Positions 1 to 12,261 of a DNA stretch of 64,000 nucleotides are shown piece by piece. The translations under genes were made by a program, and so were the position numbers. The stretch is from Scytalidium lignicola (lineage: Eukaryota; Ascomycota; Leotiomycetes). How positions within the stretch are numbered: the first letter of the stretch is position 1; every line of letters starts with the position of its first letter. Where the stretch lies: contig NCSJ02000188.1 of NCBI GenBank assembly GCA_002812745.2, forward strand, positions 1 to 64,000. Reading direction: 5' to 3'. The notes below the pieces were generated by a model that saw only the letters and a program-made list of their open reading frames with translations, was not told the origin of the DNA and did no database searches.

Positions 1-516
1 GTACCGTACTTCGTGCTACAGGTGAACCGACAATAACTTATATGTAATTTTATAATAATTGTGCAAATTATACACAATTTATGAGTTTTTTAATTTTTTT
101 TAANTTTTTTAATTAATTTTTAGAATCTGAAATTAAAACTAATTAATTAAAAATTAATTAATTAAAACTAAAAATTAAATTAATCTTTCCCAACCCTGAG
201 TGTTACCCAAAAATTTGCTCGGTATTTTCAACCCTTGCAATTAACTTCAAAGGCGGTGCATCTACGAAGACTACGATACACAAGGAAATGGCGTAACAGT
301 TTTGTCGCATTGCACCAGCCAGAAGTCTACCTTAATTAGCTAAAAATCCTATGTTCGTTGTGATGTACTTTGAAAGACCTCCCTTTGTATCTTCCCTCTG
401 CACTTCCTTCAACAGGTCCTTTGCATTGACGATGACCTTAAGGTATTTGCATAATTATTATTATCTATGCGTGTATTTGGAATATAAAGGAAACAAAGAT
501 CAAACCTAACTAGAAA
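1..516. other. AT-rich spacer at window edge
   Basis: No coding pattern is seen. Positions 60-185 are almost pure A/T with TTAATTAA-type short palindromes. They end in a CCAACCCTG motif that recurs after a similar A/T block near 19.84 kb, so this may be the tail of a degraded repeat. The upstream region of the DUF829-like gene follows. Confidence 0.4.
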
Positions 517-1620
517 ATGGATAGTCCGACCACGAAGGGAAAATGTGACAACGAATTACCTCAAGCTGAGAGTTCTTCCAGTCGCCGGCTCAGTACTCTC
601 CCGCAGTTCCGAGAAATATCATCTATTCTCCATGAGTACGTTCACAACGGTTCTGGTCACTCCACTAGAGAGCAGATCCATGGAGTACTAGAGGCGACAA
701 AAGCCCTTAGAATTCTATCGAGAACAGCAACAACTGCTACGACCATAGTGACACCGAGTGCTATAGTTCTTTTTGGCTAGGCAAGTGCCTCGGTATACTC
801 ACTTGCACGCTTTGCCAGAGGCTACTCAGCATTATTCCCTACATCTAGGATTTTCATTGCTCTCTGCACTACTACAACGCTCTTCTTTCAATCTGATCAG
901 GATGCGAAACAAGCCATGATACCACTAGTCTGGGAGCTTTCGGGTCAGATACTAAATGCTGAACAATTTGGGAAGGATAACTCCAGTCCAAATGGAGGAA
1001 CTCCAGAGAATCCATCTCGTATTATCGTTCATGCTATGTCCAACGGCGGACTAGTCTCCCTACGTGCTCTCGCTCTCGCCTGGCTGGAAACGTTCCTGAA
1101 ACCACTTCCCCATACCTTGTTCATTTTGGACTCGTGTCCTGGCGGTGGTTCGTGGAAGCGTGAATTAATACGATGGGGTTACGTGGCTGGTACACCACTT
1201 ATTCAAGGCCATTCTATCGCCAGCAAACTACCTGGCTTGAAACTACTCCTAGGCGTTGCTGGAATGGCCTGGATTACCGCCATGACTGGTATTCCTGAAA
1301 TTGTTACTGGCGAAGAGAATATTATCTCGTTGGCTCGGAATAGTGCCAATGATCCACGGTTGTTAGATACGAGATCGGGTAGGATTTATATATATAGTCC
1401 TACTGATGATGTTGTTAGATGGCAAGATATAGAAAGTAGTATGGAAGATGCACGTAAGAATAATGTCTGGGAAGGAGGGGTGCTAGCTATCAAACTGGAA
1501 GGATCAAACCATGTGGCGCATGAGAGGGTATATAGAGAATTATACTGGCAAACAGTGAAAAAAACATGGGAGAGAGCGGTAATGGGGGAAAATATGGAGC
1601 AACTAAGACCAAAGTTGTGA
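517..1620 (+). pseudogene. PaxU/DUF829-like alpha/beta hydrolase, one internal TAG
   Basis: One continuous intronless frame of 367 codons, broken only by a TAG at 778-780. The product resembles the PaxU/DUF829 (TMEM53-like) alpha/beta-hydrolase family, found in fungal secondary-metabolite clusters and elsewhere; its biochemical role is poorly defined. Seen: a nucleophile-type motif HAMSNGG near codon 174, an SPTDD acidic motif near codon 290, and a C-terminal SNHVAHERVYRELYW motif holding the likely catalytic His. The stop falls in LFG-stop-ASAS, where family members usually have a Trp (GW-x-GAS). TGG to TAG is a CpA-to-TpA change on the other strand. Both sides of the stop remain clean, so the lesion is recent or a base-call error. 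An alternative start at 916 would lose the N-terminal core strand. Confidence 0.72.
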
Positions 1621-1852
1621 CATTTAAATGAAGATATGAATTTTCGGTTTCTTTTTAGCTTACTTATAAATGCTACAATTAGTTACATGCCTGAATCAAT
1701 TATAGATACAGCTCAACTGCAGAGCACTCTATATTATCCTAACTTGCTAAATATCATAAATAAGCGGCGTTGATAAAGTAGGTACGGGACTCACCACATA
1801 GTAGACTAGTTGGGAACCCCAGACATAATACTATCTGGATGAGTAAACAAGA

Positions 1853-3434
1853 CTACGATTTCTGCCAATTTTGATAGCTCCCAGGCCCAGCTTTATCAAA
1901 CCGAAAATTCTCATCTATATGTATCTCAACAATATACCCCCTAACGCCCGAAATAATTCCTTTTCTTACTACCAAAGAGGCAAATTCACCTCCACGAAGA
2001 GTTGCAGTTCTCCGATCCATATGATCCCAGCGTCGATTAGATTTTATACCGTCCCAATACTCACGTGCAATCATTTCTAGATTGTCATCCTCAAAGTCAG
2101 TCGCAAGATCACACCAAACATTATGATTCTGGACTCCCAGATTGATCACAATCAGCTGGCCACTTTCATCTTTAAATATAAGTGACACAGATTGTTTACT
2201 CCCAGGAAAGCTCAACTTGATATGCTTCCCACTCGTATCCCAATTGATGCCATCCTGCTGAGTAATATGTGGTACACCTTTTGGACACTTCCTGAATACA
2301 AATATGTATTGCTCCTGAGGTTGTATCCACTGATAAACATCAAATCTTAATGGATCAACTTCTTTAACGTATATTTCAGATCTTCCGTCAAAATAGTCTG
2401 ACGCTACCCTCTCGATAATATTGCTGTGTATCCGAACATAGTTCATGTTCGTTCCAGGAATCTTTCGCAGCCGGATTGCAAGAGCGTAACTTTCCCCATC
2501 CGACTCCGCTTTCTCCTGACAATTGAGAACAGCCAGATACATGCTTTGTCTCGAGCTGTCGGTCAAATAAATTAAAGGAAGTTCTATGTGTAGCCCTTTA
2601 TTAGTCATAGCGAAAGCCGTTGTGTTTATATCCTGATGGGGCCGGCGAACATTTCCACAGCTAGCAAATTTCTTGGGAGACCGTGCCAGCAGTCCCCTTA
2701 TCTCTTTTCCATCTCCTGTCTATGCAAAGATGGAATGGTCATCTGATAGTTTCAGAATTTCAAGCTGCAATCTAAGGAAGGCGTTTTCTCCCTCCCCGTA
2801 TAGCATCGGCATATTGACCCCAAATAAACCCATCAGGCAATATGCCTTGTCTTCCACCCTAGTAGTTTCTCTTTTTGCTGCCCATGACATTCGCTGTGCA
2901 ACACTTACGTCGCTACCGTGGTTCACGAGCACATGTGAAGCTACACCAGTAATGTCCGATATCACCTCCTGTAAACTGGATTTTGTTCCTATTTCAATCC
3001 AGTCTTCATCATAAAATACCAAAGACAATGGTGTAAGAAGTTCCTGGAGAGTCCATCCTCTAGTGAACCATCTACTTTTACGGAACGTTGAACCAAGTAG
3101 TCGTGGATCCTCTCTACTCGTAACATCAACCAGGTATGCATAACACGCTTGAGCGTTCCGATACCATTAAAAGTTCAGTGCTATTTGTCTTGTCTATACA
3201 ACAAGTATCGATCCATACATACTCGAAGCCATCCGATACAGCCTTATCGCAGCACTGCTTGATTTTCTTGTATCCAGCATAGTTTTGCAAGTGTGAAGGA
3301 GGATTCTGCAGATTCTGGAGTGTCACCTCTTGTTATCCCCATGTGTGTGAGAGGATAGCATAATCAGGTATATAATTAATCTTATCATTGGGGAATTCCT
3401 GCAGCTTGAGGGTGTTCAATTCCAACAGTCGCAT
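1853..3434 (-). pseudogene. HET-domain (heterokaryon incompatibility) gene, broken
   Basis: Reads from the ATG at 3434 (MRLLELNTLKLQEF, then DYAILSHTWG), a textbook HET-domain start. Downstream are GYKKIKQCC, YVWIDTCCIDKTNS, QACYAYLVDV, SRWFTRGWTLQELL and ARRETTR..DKAYCLMGLFGVNMPMLYGEG-like blocks, so the HET domain is otherwise complete. A beta-rich C-terminal part follows to 1853. HET proteins trigger non-self recognition and cell death. Three lesions are visible. There is a TAA at 3333-3335 directly after HTWG. A frameshifting loss of about 23 nt lies near 3167-3172, between DKTNSTEL and WYRNAQ, removing the SEAINSMF-like segment. A TAG at 2720-2722 replaces the Trp of FAWTGDG. The C-terminal third is still open. 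Family identity is secure; function is almost certainly lost. Confidence 0.85.
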
Positions 3435-5472
3435 TCTCCCAGCACTATGTTGCTGCCAGCGTTGTGCAGCAACAGGAGGGAGCAAAAGGCTCGAACTATA
3501 AATCAAGTATAGTGATAACTCGTAAGTATTTATTTGTAGCTATGGTCAGCAGCCGATATGTGTAGTGATCAAAGTGCTGGTCGCGCTGATGCGCTTTATG
3601 GGATTCAGCGCTCAAACCCCCTCTTTCGCATGTTGCATAAAATAATTGCGGTCCTGGCCATCTTGGTTACCCGTACGGACGCACACGTGGGGAAACATTG
3701 TACTGACACCCATAAACAAAAGGTAAAGCTCGGAGCAAACTTTTGGAGTTGTTTGAATCCTCATGTTGCTGTTCAAATCTACTTATGTACAAATAAAGCA
3801 TTTTAATGAACATGCAAGGATCTTACCTCGATTAGCTGCAACAATATTTACAATCCAAAACGAGGAGTTTGATCGAGGCCACTATGAAGCGCGATATCAT
3901 CAAAATGTTAATGGACTGAAATATTTCGCTGCCAATGTACCATTGGTGTCGTTTGGAATTGGCAATCCCATAGTTCCTGTAAAAACAATCAATAATGCAG
4001 TGTACAAAGAATCCTAGCCTAAGAACTGTGACGCTGAGCTGGCTGCTGAGGGCAAGGGCTGAGGTGATTTGAAGAACGAAGCGCCGGCGGCCAAGGCAGA
4101 GTAAGAACTGGAGAAGAGCGAAATTTCTCCCGCTTGGAGATTTAATACCGTTTGATTAGAATGTTACCTCACAGACTTGGAAGGTAGGTCACTCACTGGT
4201 TGGGCTGGTTTCTATAAGGCATGGAGAGGGAGTGGGACTGGATATAAGTTAGTACGAAGAGGCAACGTAGATAACCCCACTTAAGTACTTGGCTATTGAA
4301 AGTTTGATGGACGCTGGCCTTCCTTCCAATTGCGGAGTCTTCTTGGTCCTCGGGTGCATTTATTTATTTGGCTTAAGGGTGACAGAACTCTGGAAGTAGA
4401 ATTGGGAAGATGCCTAGGTTGGTACATTTTGTTGGCTTTACGGTAGCTAGTAGAGTGGGTCGACGACGATATTCTAACACTATAGAGAGAAATCATGCGC
4501 TATTCTTGTTGGAAGTTTTGAAATGTTTGATCGAACACTGAGTCTCCGTATTAAGCCAGTCCACAGAGAGATAATATACCCTAGAACCTTTCAGCAACCC
4601 GATTTGTCTTAGTTGTAAGATAAAATGCAGAGAAGTCCCGCTGTTAACGACTGAAATATCCGGGTCACAAAGTTGAGTTCTGTGTCGTCGAAGTTCGAGA
4701 AATTATAAGGTTGAATAATTTTGCAAAGGCTATATGACTTGCTTAAGTTTTTAAGACAAATATTCAAAGGAAATAAGTGAATTTATTATAATATGTTAAT
4801 GTACTAGTACCGAAATGATCGCCAAAGAATATTTTAGGTACTTTTGGATACAGGAAAGCCCGTGTTTTATGCGGAGACAATAATCAGTCAACGTCGATGA
4901 TAAATCTGGGGGAGCTCTGAACAATGGCCATATTGCGGGTTTAGATGGTGTGGATAGAACGTGCCAGGTTGTTACCTTCGATACACTACCATAACTACGT
5001 GCAAGATAGTGTAGCAAACCTTCACGTAAGTTGATACAACCTTATTATTTACAACCGCGAGCTAACCTAATTTTGGGCATATTGCGACCACGTGACTGCT
5101 AATTCCAGTTATGATCGGTGGTGCTAAGTCAGGTCTCAACTTTTTGTAAGAAAGTACTTGAAGCCCTGTTGATCGGAGAAATCCCTCAAGCTGGCCAGGT
5201 CAATCATAGAGTGGTCTTTATGATACCGTGATAGGAACCCCTAGCCTTTGTAACGACTTATTTTGCTTAGACCCCAGCATAGTTAGTTCTGTGTGTTTAA
5301 CACGCAGGAGCTTGAGCCACAGCAACTGAGAACATGCTAAATATAAGCCACGAACTTCTTCATTGTTCTGCTGCGTTGTACAGCCGTGAATCCAAAGAGC
5401 TTTCGCATTGTTTCCCAAAAGAAAAAAAAAGTCTGTGAATATTCCCAAAACCCACTGCACTAAGGAACAAAG
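3435..5472. other. Spacer, possible gene relic near 3.6-4.1 kb
   Basis: A frame from 3763 to about 4130 has coding-like composition but three stops (near 4015, 4060 and 4105). A short hydrophobic N-terminus lies at 3628-3690 in another frame. I do not recognise it; it may be a decayed small gene. The rest, to the zinc-finger gene, shows no supportable gene. A TATA-like or CCAAT promoter could not be assigned. Confidence 0.25.
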
Positions 5473-7131
5473 ATGGTGGGCAATGTAAGTCTTGGATGCA
5501 CAACTTGCAAGGCTCGAAAAATCAAAGTATGTTGTTCGTGTAGCTACCAGCATTCAAAATGTAACATAGCTGACTAACATGGACGCAAAAAGTGTGATCA
5601 GCTCCGGCCAATTTGCTTGAACTGTCAAAAAAGCCAGCGTCATTGCACTGGAGCTTTGTCCCCATTTATGAAATCAGTAGACTTCACGAGACAAGGTGGA
5701 CCAAAACGGAAAGGAGACATGGCGAATCAGAAAAGAGGTGCGGTTCCGAAGGGCAAAGGGGCCATTTAAATACCTCTAAGCCAGTCTCTAGATACCACTG
5801 ATCTATTCTCCGCCATGAAGATTAAGGACGATGCCCGCCTTGAGCCACAAAACCACTCAGATATAAACACTTTGAACCTAATTTCAGTTTCAATTCCTCG
5901 ACAACCAACCATAACTCAATCATCCTTACTAACATTGGCGCTTACTGACCGATTAGCTAAAGCCAGCGGTTCAGGATTCGATTTGCAGAACCTTGGTGGT
6001 TATATGCCTCAGATCAGTGGACGGATCGGTCATAATGCTGCACTCGACGCAGCCGTGGGATGCTTACTCCAGGGACATGCTAAACTACTTCGACGAGAGC
6101 CTCGTAGGAAAACGAGTGGCCTCGATAGTTATGTCCAGTCTCTAGCTTTGCTCCGAAGGGATCTGGAAAAGATTGGAAAGGATCCAAATATTCAAGCTCC
6201 TGAACTTGTTTGTGTGGTAATAGTGCTATCGATTTATGAACTGTTCAAGTATGAGACAGCCAGGGCTTGGATTGCACATGCTGGCGGAATAAGCGCCATT
6301 ATTAAGGCATGGGGCCCTCAACAAATTATGTCTGACTTTGATATGGCCCTCTTCACAGCTCAATATGGCTCTATCGTCATGGGCACGCTGTTCTCCGGAC
6401 AAGACTGTTTCTTGGCTACTCCAGAATGGGATGCTGTTTACAAGCGTTGTTTTAGGCAGCAAAACCCCCCAGACAAGATCTCATTTGACATATTGGAAGG
6501 CTTGACTACTTTGTCACCACTCCTACGCGACACAAGGACACTACTTGCAGCTCCAAGTACTGACAATTCGCTTGTACTACTTCCGTCTGTAGTCGCACGT
6601 GCTGAAAAACTTAGAGTTAGGATCCTAAGGCATTCTCATCAAGTTGAATCAGACTTCAATGACCAGGGTATCGTGTTCTATACGGTAGCAGCGGCCGGTA
6701 GCCCTGGGTTTCTTCAACGTGAACTCTGGTTTTGTAACCACAAAGTTGCTATGCGGTATGGGCTTTATTGGGCGTCAACTATCATCGCGGCACGGATCCT
6801 TCAGCGGCTTCACAGCTTGCAAGACCCAAATTCACCTCTCGTAGTTGCATTTGAAGAGGAGATTCAATCATGTGCTTTGAAAATCATGCAGTCCGTCGTT
6901 TATCTTCGAACTTTCGCTCCTTTTGGTGCGCTTTACATGACTTTTGCACTACACGTGGTTTCAGCCGTTACCAAACCACAGTCGACGAGGTTATGGGTGA
7001 GGGATGCTCTCAAGGAGTTGCTTGCGGCGTTGGAATTCGATGTTGAAGTAAACCAGATGGCTTTCGTCGGAGAATTACTGACTGGTGGGTGTATTCAACT
7101 GCCGTTCATTGGCAAAGCCACCAACAATTAG
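5473..7131 (+). pseudogene. Zn2Cys6 fungal transcription factor, one internal TAA
   Basis: Exon 1 (5473-5526) encodes GCTTCKARKIK. A 66-bp intron (5527-5592, GTATGT..CTAAC..AAAAG) splits the finger, and exon 2 begins CDQLRPICLNCQKSQRHC, completing the six cysteines of a GAL4-type DNA-binding domain. The same frame runs to 7131 and gives a helical regulatory region like the fungal-specific transcription factor domain, with segments such as LSIYELFKYETARAWIAHAGG. It would be a nuclear regulator of about 530 residues. A TAA at 5767-5769, between the basic linker and the middle domain, interrupts it; CAA to TAA (CpA to TpA) would explain it. Starting instead at the ATG 5815 would lose the DNA-binding domain. 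The decayed P450 lies 1.1 kb downstream on the same strand. Confidence 0.8.
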
Positions 7132-8265
7132 CCAGAAGGCCCTGAAATGTGACAATGGAGATAGCTCAATAAAGCAGACAGAAATAGTTTCAAATTATTC
7201 ATAATGATTATAGAAGAAAGACCACATGAAACATAACTACCTTCATATCTTCAATAATATTAAGTGAGTACAAGACTTGCAACTGTGCTGTAGGTGCCGC
7301 AGCGCAATTTCTTAAGCTCAACTAACAATTACATCAATACCTACTACTAGATACAGTTAAAGCTATTCCCAAGCTTATTACTACTACCACCAGTCCTTCG
7401 CATACAAATGGAAGCAGGTACGTGTGTATTTTATTCACGTGATGGTAAGATGATTAGTGTAGAGGTATTGCTGAACTCTTTTGTCCGTTACATTACTGCT
7501 ACCCAAGAAAACAGTTGACCATCATCTGTTCATCTCTCTATTGTTGATGAAGGGGATACTTAAATAGTGTCTAACGTAAATATCCTGGTATAATCAAATG
7601 TACTGTATTCGCAATATATCCTATTCCAGCATAGTTTACTCCGCATGACGTCTCATATTACATGAAGCTACTTGGCTGCTTGGCTACAGGACTTGGTTGG
7701 AAAGCAAACCCCTCTTCACTCTCTATGCGCACACCTGTAAGTTTATTAAGTTATGTACGGATCCATACAGATTACAGATTACGTACGAAGTATCGTGTTG
7801 AGAGTTTGAGAAATCCACACCTAGTGTGTTTATATTACTCTAGGGTTTGCGAATGCAATAATGTCTATCAGAACCACATATAGTAGTACTATCCCTCCTA
7901 AATACCGACATGTTTTACCCCAAATCTTGGCTGCTGATTGCTTAGGCCTTAGCCTTAACTATCGATACATTCTCCACACAATATTACTCGAATATGTCAA
8001 TATAGTTGAACAAAATCTCAGGAGCCTAGTCATAATCCTAGTTTTGACCCTTGGAGTATTTAGTGGTCGGGGTAGGGGATAAATAAAGAAATCTATATTT
8101 GAGATATATATCAGCTTAGAAAAATTAGTAAGTAGTTGAACGAATGCCCATTTCATATCAAACAGTACCTCTCATTTTGTTGCACTGAACCTTCGATTTC
8201 ACATCGCTCCTTCCTCTTGCATTCTTCGCTTGCATTGCCTTCTTGGCCAGAAATCATTCATTAAC
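7132..8265. other. Spacer between regulator and P450
   Basis: Only short ORFs without recognisable motifs. It presumably holds the 3' end of the regulator and the P450 promoter. Nothing else supportable is seen. Confidence 0.35.
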
Positions 8266-10015
8266 ATGGCTATATTATATCATTATTTCTCAAGTCCATC
8301 TATCTTAGAAATTCTCTTCGTTTTATCACTTCTTTGGGTGGGTGGACTTGGTATATACCGCTTATACTTCTGTCCCCTTGCCAACTTTCCAGGACCAAAA
8401 CTCGCAGCTCTAACCTCATGGTATGAGTTTTACTATGATGTCGTAAAAGGAGGACAATTCACGTTCCATCTCCGAGATCTGCACAAACAATATGGTATCT
8501 ACCTCCTCTATGCCTTGCTGGCAAGACTGTTCGACAGTTCTGAGTTTCGGGGTTCAGAGTTAATAAACTGCCAGGCCCAATCATCCGCATCAATCCTATA
8601 GAGCTACACATCGACAACCCGGAATACTACGACACGCTTTATTCCTATAACCTTCACCTCGATAAACTTGAATCTTTCAGCCATCGTTGGAACAGTTCTG
8701 GATTGGTACTGGCAACCGCGCCTCATGACCTTCACCGACTTCGACGTGCAACAATCAATCCTTTCTTCTCAAAGCGGCAGATAACCCTCTTATGGCCATA
8801 CATACTTTCAACATGTGAGAAGCTATGCACTAGAATGGAAGACTCGTTGGCGAATAGCACTGTTTTCCCGTTAACCAACGCTTATAACTGCTTGACCTTT
8901 GACGTGATCACAGAATATTCATTTGGAAAATGCTCTAACGAACTGGACAAACCAGAACTTTTACCAGTGATCTCCAAAGTTAAGGAACAGCAAATAAATC
9001 AAGTTCACTTGATAACTCATTTTCCTTGGCTATTGTCCCTGATGAATGCATAGCCTGAATGGTTGCAGAAATTTCTACAACCTGGAATTGCCCATATACT
9101 AGATTTCCAGAATGTTTGTACCCTGAATTATAAAGTTGCTTCCATTAAAGTACTGCCCAATTACTCTGCTAACAAAAACAATTTTACAGGGACTTGAAAA
9201 GCAAATACAGCTTGTGATGAACAGTAAAGACAAAGAGACTCAACAACCAGCACACAAAACCATCTTTAGCGAGCTTTTAAAATCAAATCTTCCTCCCCAG
9301 GAGCGCAGTTTAAAAAGATTAAAAGATGAAGCTCATGTAATTGTTGGTGCTAGAACTGATACTGTCAAATATGCATTAACTGTCGCGAGTTTCAATGTTT
9401 TAAATGATCTGAAGATCTACAAGAGACTTCAAGAAGAGCTTGTCCAAGCAATACCAAACAGAAATAATACTCTGATCTTAACTGAACTGGAAACTCTTCC
9501 ATACCTAAGTGCTGTAATACAGGAAGGTAAATGTTAAAGTAGCCTTGTGGGTAGAGTAGAAGCTAACGAAGAATCGTCAGGTTTGCGATTGTCTTATGGA
9601 GTGACCCAACGCTCACCCCGAATCTCACCCAGACTGCCTCTCCAGTACAAAGATTATATAATACCTCCGGGGTATCCTGTAAGGATGGATCCCATCCACA
9701 TGCATCATAATGAACGCATATTTCCAGACAGCTTCACGTTTCTCCCAGAGAGGTGGATTACAGAAGACGGGTCTCAAGATAAAAATCTCAAACAATATAA
9801 CATTGCCTTCTCCCGCGGCACGAGACAGTGCGTTGGGATGAACTTGGCATATGCAGAGTTGTACTTGACGCTTTCTATGGTGTTTCGAAGGTTTGACCTG
9901 GAATTATGGGAGACAGATGAGAGTGCAGTGAGGACAGAAGCAGATTTTTTTCTTACCCAAGTCGAAGCAGGGGACTAAAGGGGTGAGAGTTCTTGTTAAG
10001 GGAATATTAAACTAA
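8266..10015 (+). pseudogene. Cytochrome P450 (trichodiene-oxygenase/CYP58-like), broken
   Basis: Four exons: 8266-8494, 8575-9113, 9190-9526 and 9581 on, with introns of 80, 76 and 54 bp. Start ATG 8266 precedes one membrane anchor and a [18 protein letters not shown] hinge typical of the trichodiene oxygenase-like group, so it was an ER-bound monooxygenase. Seen: C-helix HRLRR, K-helix EGLR (ExxR), PERW, and heme loop FSRGTRQCVG with the Cys ligand. Lesions: TAG at 9051-9053 (CAG to TAG fits CpA to TpA). The I-helix reads VGARTDT where the family has VGAGT[DE]T, so the Gly is now Arg. A T7 run near 9955 shifts the frame early; with one T fewer the usual DFFLPK..GTKGVRV tail runs to 10015. 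The last could be a homopolymer error. Substrate unknown. Confidence 0.85.
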
Positions 10016-10458
10016 AATTGTAGTTAAAATATTGCTTGAGAGCTAAACGGAATGAGACACTGACAGCTGAGCTTGGCATCCAGATTGATGATGGGTCGGG
10101 ATATATTTAATCATGTTCAATTAGCAATGTTAAGTAAATATAAGTTAAATAATGTTAAGAGGATTTGTTGAGATTGGAGGCATCTCCGCGCAATTAGTGA
10201 GCAGACAATATAGAGTGACTATATGTAAATTCATGCTTTTAACCTATTAAGAACTCACTTTTTAACCATCCAGCACTAGAAATGATGCCGCTCTTGAAAG
10301 TATTGTTACACAGAACTTGCAAGCGCACCACTACATGACTGCCACCATGACAGCAATTCTCATGTGTTGTGGGGATGTTAAAACAAACATCTACCCCAAC
10401 GGACACGACAGAAGAATCAAATTCTAAACATATTTGCACAAGATATCCTTAGTTAACG
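10016..10458. other. Spacer
   Basis: No coding or repeat signal. Short ORFs on the minus strand have no motif support. Confidence 0.35.
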
Positions 10459-11277
10459 ATGAGCAGCACTAAAAGGGACAATGTTTGTTTTAAGTATATC
10501 AAGTCTGGTACTTGTCAATTTGGATCAAGGTGTAGGTATCTCCATGTCGAATCTAGGAGGAATGCCAATACCAGGGTTTGTCATTATCTCCATTTTCTTT
10601 TAATCGTGTTGCATTATCTCCTCTTCGGCCATTCGAGTATCTGAGCTAAGTTATTGCCATAATAGGCTCCCATTCAAAGCTCAAACATGCCTAGGAAAGG
10701 GCGTAAAACAAAACCTCGAGAGGGACGACTAGCTACGGACCACATCGATAATTTCTTCGCTGCATTTCCCGAGTTTAAATATAATTCATCCGCACCGGTA
10801 TGGACACAATTCGACCGCATGTGCCATTACTTCGACTGGGATAGCGATGATTACGAGATGCGGGAGGCGCGGCGCAATTTCAAATCAGCAATAGTTCAGC
10901 AGTTCAACAACATATATGGCACAGATGAGAAGGACATAAATTCATGGCAGAATTTGTGTCATATTTTGAATATTAGTCCTGTACCTGCTAGTTTGGAGGG
11001 ATGTCGAAAGGTAATTTACTTGTTATTCGTTCGGTAGAGCTTGGTATTCTCTTTCTAGGTAACTGAGACTAACGATAACGTATATAATCAGGTGGTTCAA
11101 CGGACACATGTAAATCTGGTGGACCTTGTGGATACTCCACGAACGGGGGCAGCAGTGGAGGTTTTCTCAAATCTTAAACAGCTCCAGGAATATACAAAAC
11201 GCACCGGAAAGATATTCCCTAAGGAGGATGCATATGCTGGTGGTTTGCTCAAATTCTTACTGAGAGAGATTTTCTGA
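10459..11277 (+). CDS. CCCH zinc-finger protein with conserved unknown C-terminal domain
   Basis: Three exons, 10459-10575, 10666-11010 and 11092-11277, with 90- and 81-bp introns, all phase 0, giving 215 residues. Residues 10-29 form a C-x8-C-x5-C-x3-H finger (CFKYIKSGTCQFGSRCRYLH), the type that usually binds RNA or acts in mRNA decay and splicing. A basic PRKGRKTKPREGR linker follows. After it comes a region with aromatic and acidic content (FFAAFPEF, QFDRMCHYFDW, AIVQQFNNIYG, HVNLVDLVDTPRTG, GKIFPKEDAYAGGLLKFLLREIF) that reads like a compact conserved domain I cannot name. No lesion is seen, and the exon joins are clean. Role unknown; an RNA-binding role is inference from the finger alone. 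Confidence 0.75.
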
Positions 11278-11665
11278 TGATGTTCCTCTATTATCAACCT
11301 TGCAAAAATTATTACTTTTTGTAGTTTTTTACTAAGTGGTATGAAGACAATGGAAGCAAAATAACTGAGCTCTTCTAGGAAAATAAAGTTAGTTGAAGAA
11401 GGATGAGATATCGAATGTGGAGGTTAGTGGGAAAGGGTCACTAGCTTTATCAAAAGCTAGGTGGGATTTCCAAAAGGGGACGGCCTTTTTTAATGCTACT
11501 CATTTATTATCCCATAATTATGATTCGGTTTTAAGCAATCCTCCATTATTAAAGTTATATTTTTGTGTAGCATGAGTTTACGTTTAGTGTGACGAAAATC
11601 AGTCAACGGCAGAGTACATATAGAGAAGGTTTCAGTTCAAACTCATCCCACTTAAGGATATTCGC

Positions 11666-11755
11666 ACTATTACAGTCATTTGAGCAATTCTATGACTGTA
11701 GCAGTCCTAGGAGAATAGTCTTAGGAGCAGGAGAAACCCTCGACTTTGGCGAGGG
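11666..11755. repeat. Three consecutive short inverted repeats
   Basis: Hairpin 1 pairs 11666-11679 with 11692-11705 (12 of 14 positions). Hairpin 2 pairs TCCTAGGA with TCTTAGGA within 11705-11726. Hairpin 3 pairs CCTCG with CGAGG within 11737-11755. There is no nearby ORF with support, so a structured transcript or a repeat relic are both possible. Confidence 0.35.
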
Positions 11756-12261
11756 ACAAAGTCTAAAATTAGTAAACGAAATAGTTAGGTCATTTTGAGG
11801 ATGGGCGTCTTTTAATTGTGGATCATCCTGTTTAAGGTTAAATAAAGACCTTCTGTTAGCTAGGGTTAATTTACATGTGTCTCAGATTAATGATTCTTGC
11901 AACTGAAGTGTTGATTGTGTGCATTTACTTTTGCAGTTGTGTTTGCCAAGATATTTTACGTACGAATGGTTGATAATTATTGCCCTTAATGATATCCAGC
12001 TTATATTTCCTAATTAAGCAGGTCAAAAACTCACAAATTAAGTTATTCTAAATTTAAATATAAATCGTAATATTAGCTTTGCTATAGTTCGAAGTTTAAG
12101 TCTCGTCCCCACTTCCAGGACGATGTTAGATCTATACTTCCCTTAGGAGAGACTCTCGGATTTGAAAATCTTCAACCGGGAAATTCTGTCAAAACATTAT
12201 CGTATCAGCTTCTTCTCAAAATTCTCGTCGCATCAACCTCCGCATCAATCCAAGTCATCAT

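Noticed and set aside
778..780. Programmed stop-codon readthrough in the DUF829-like gene
   Set aside because: The context (GGC TAG GCA) is not a known readthrough context such as TGA CTA, and similar stops occur in neighbouring genes; mutation is simpler.
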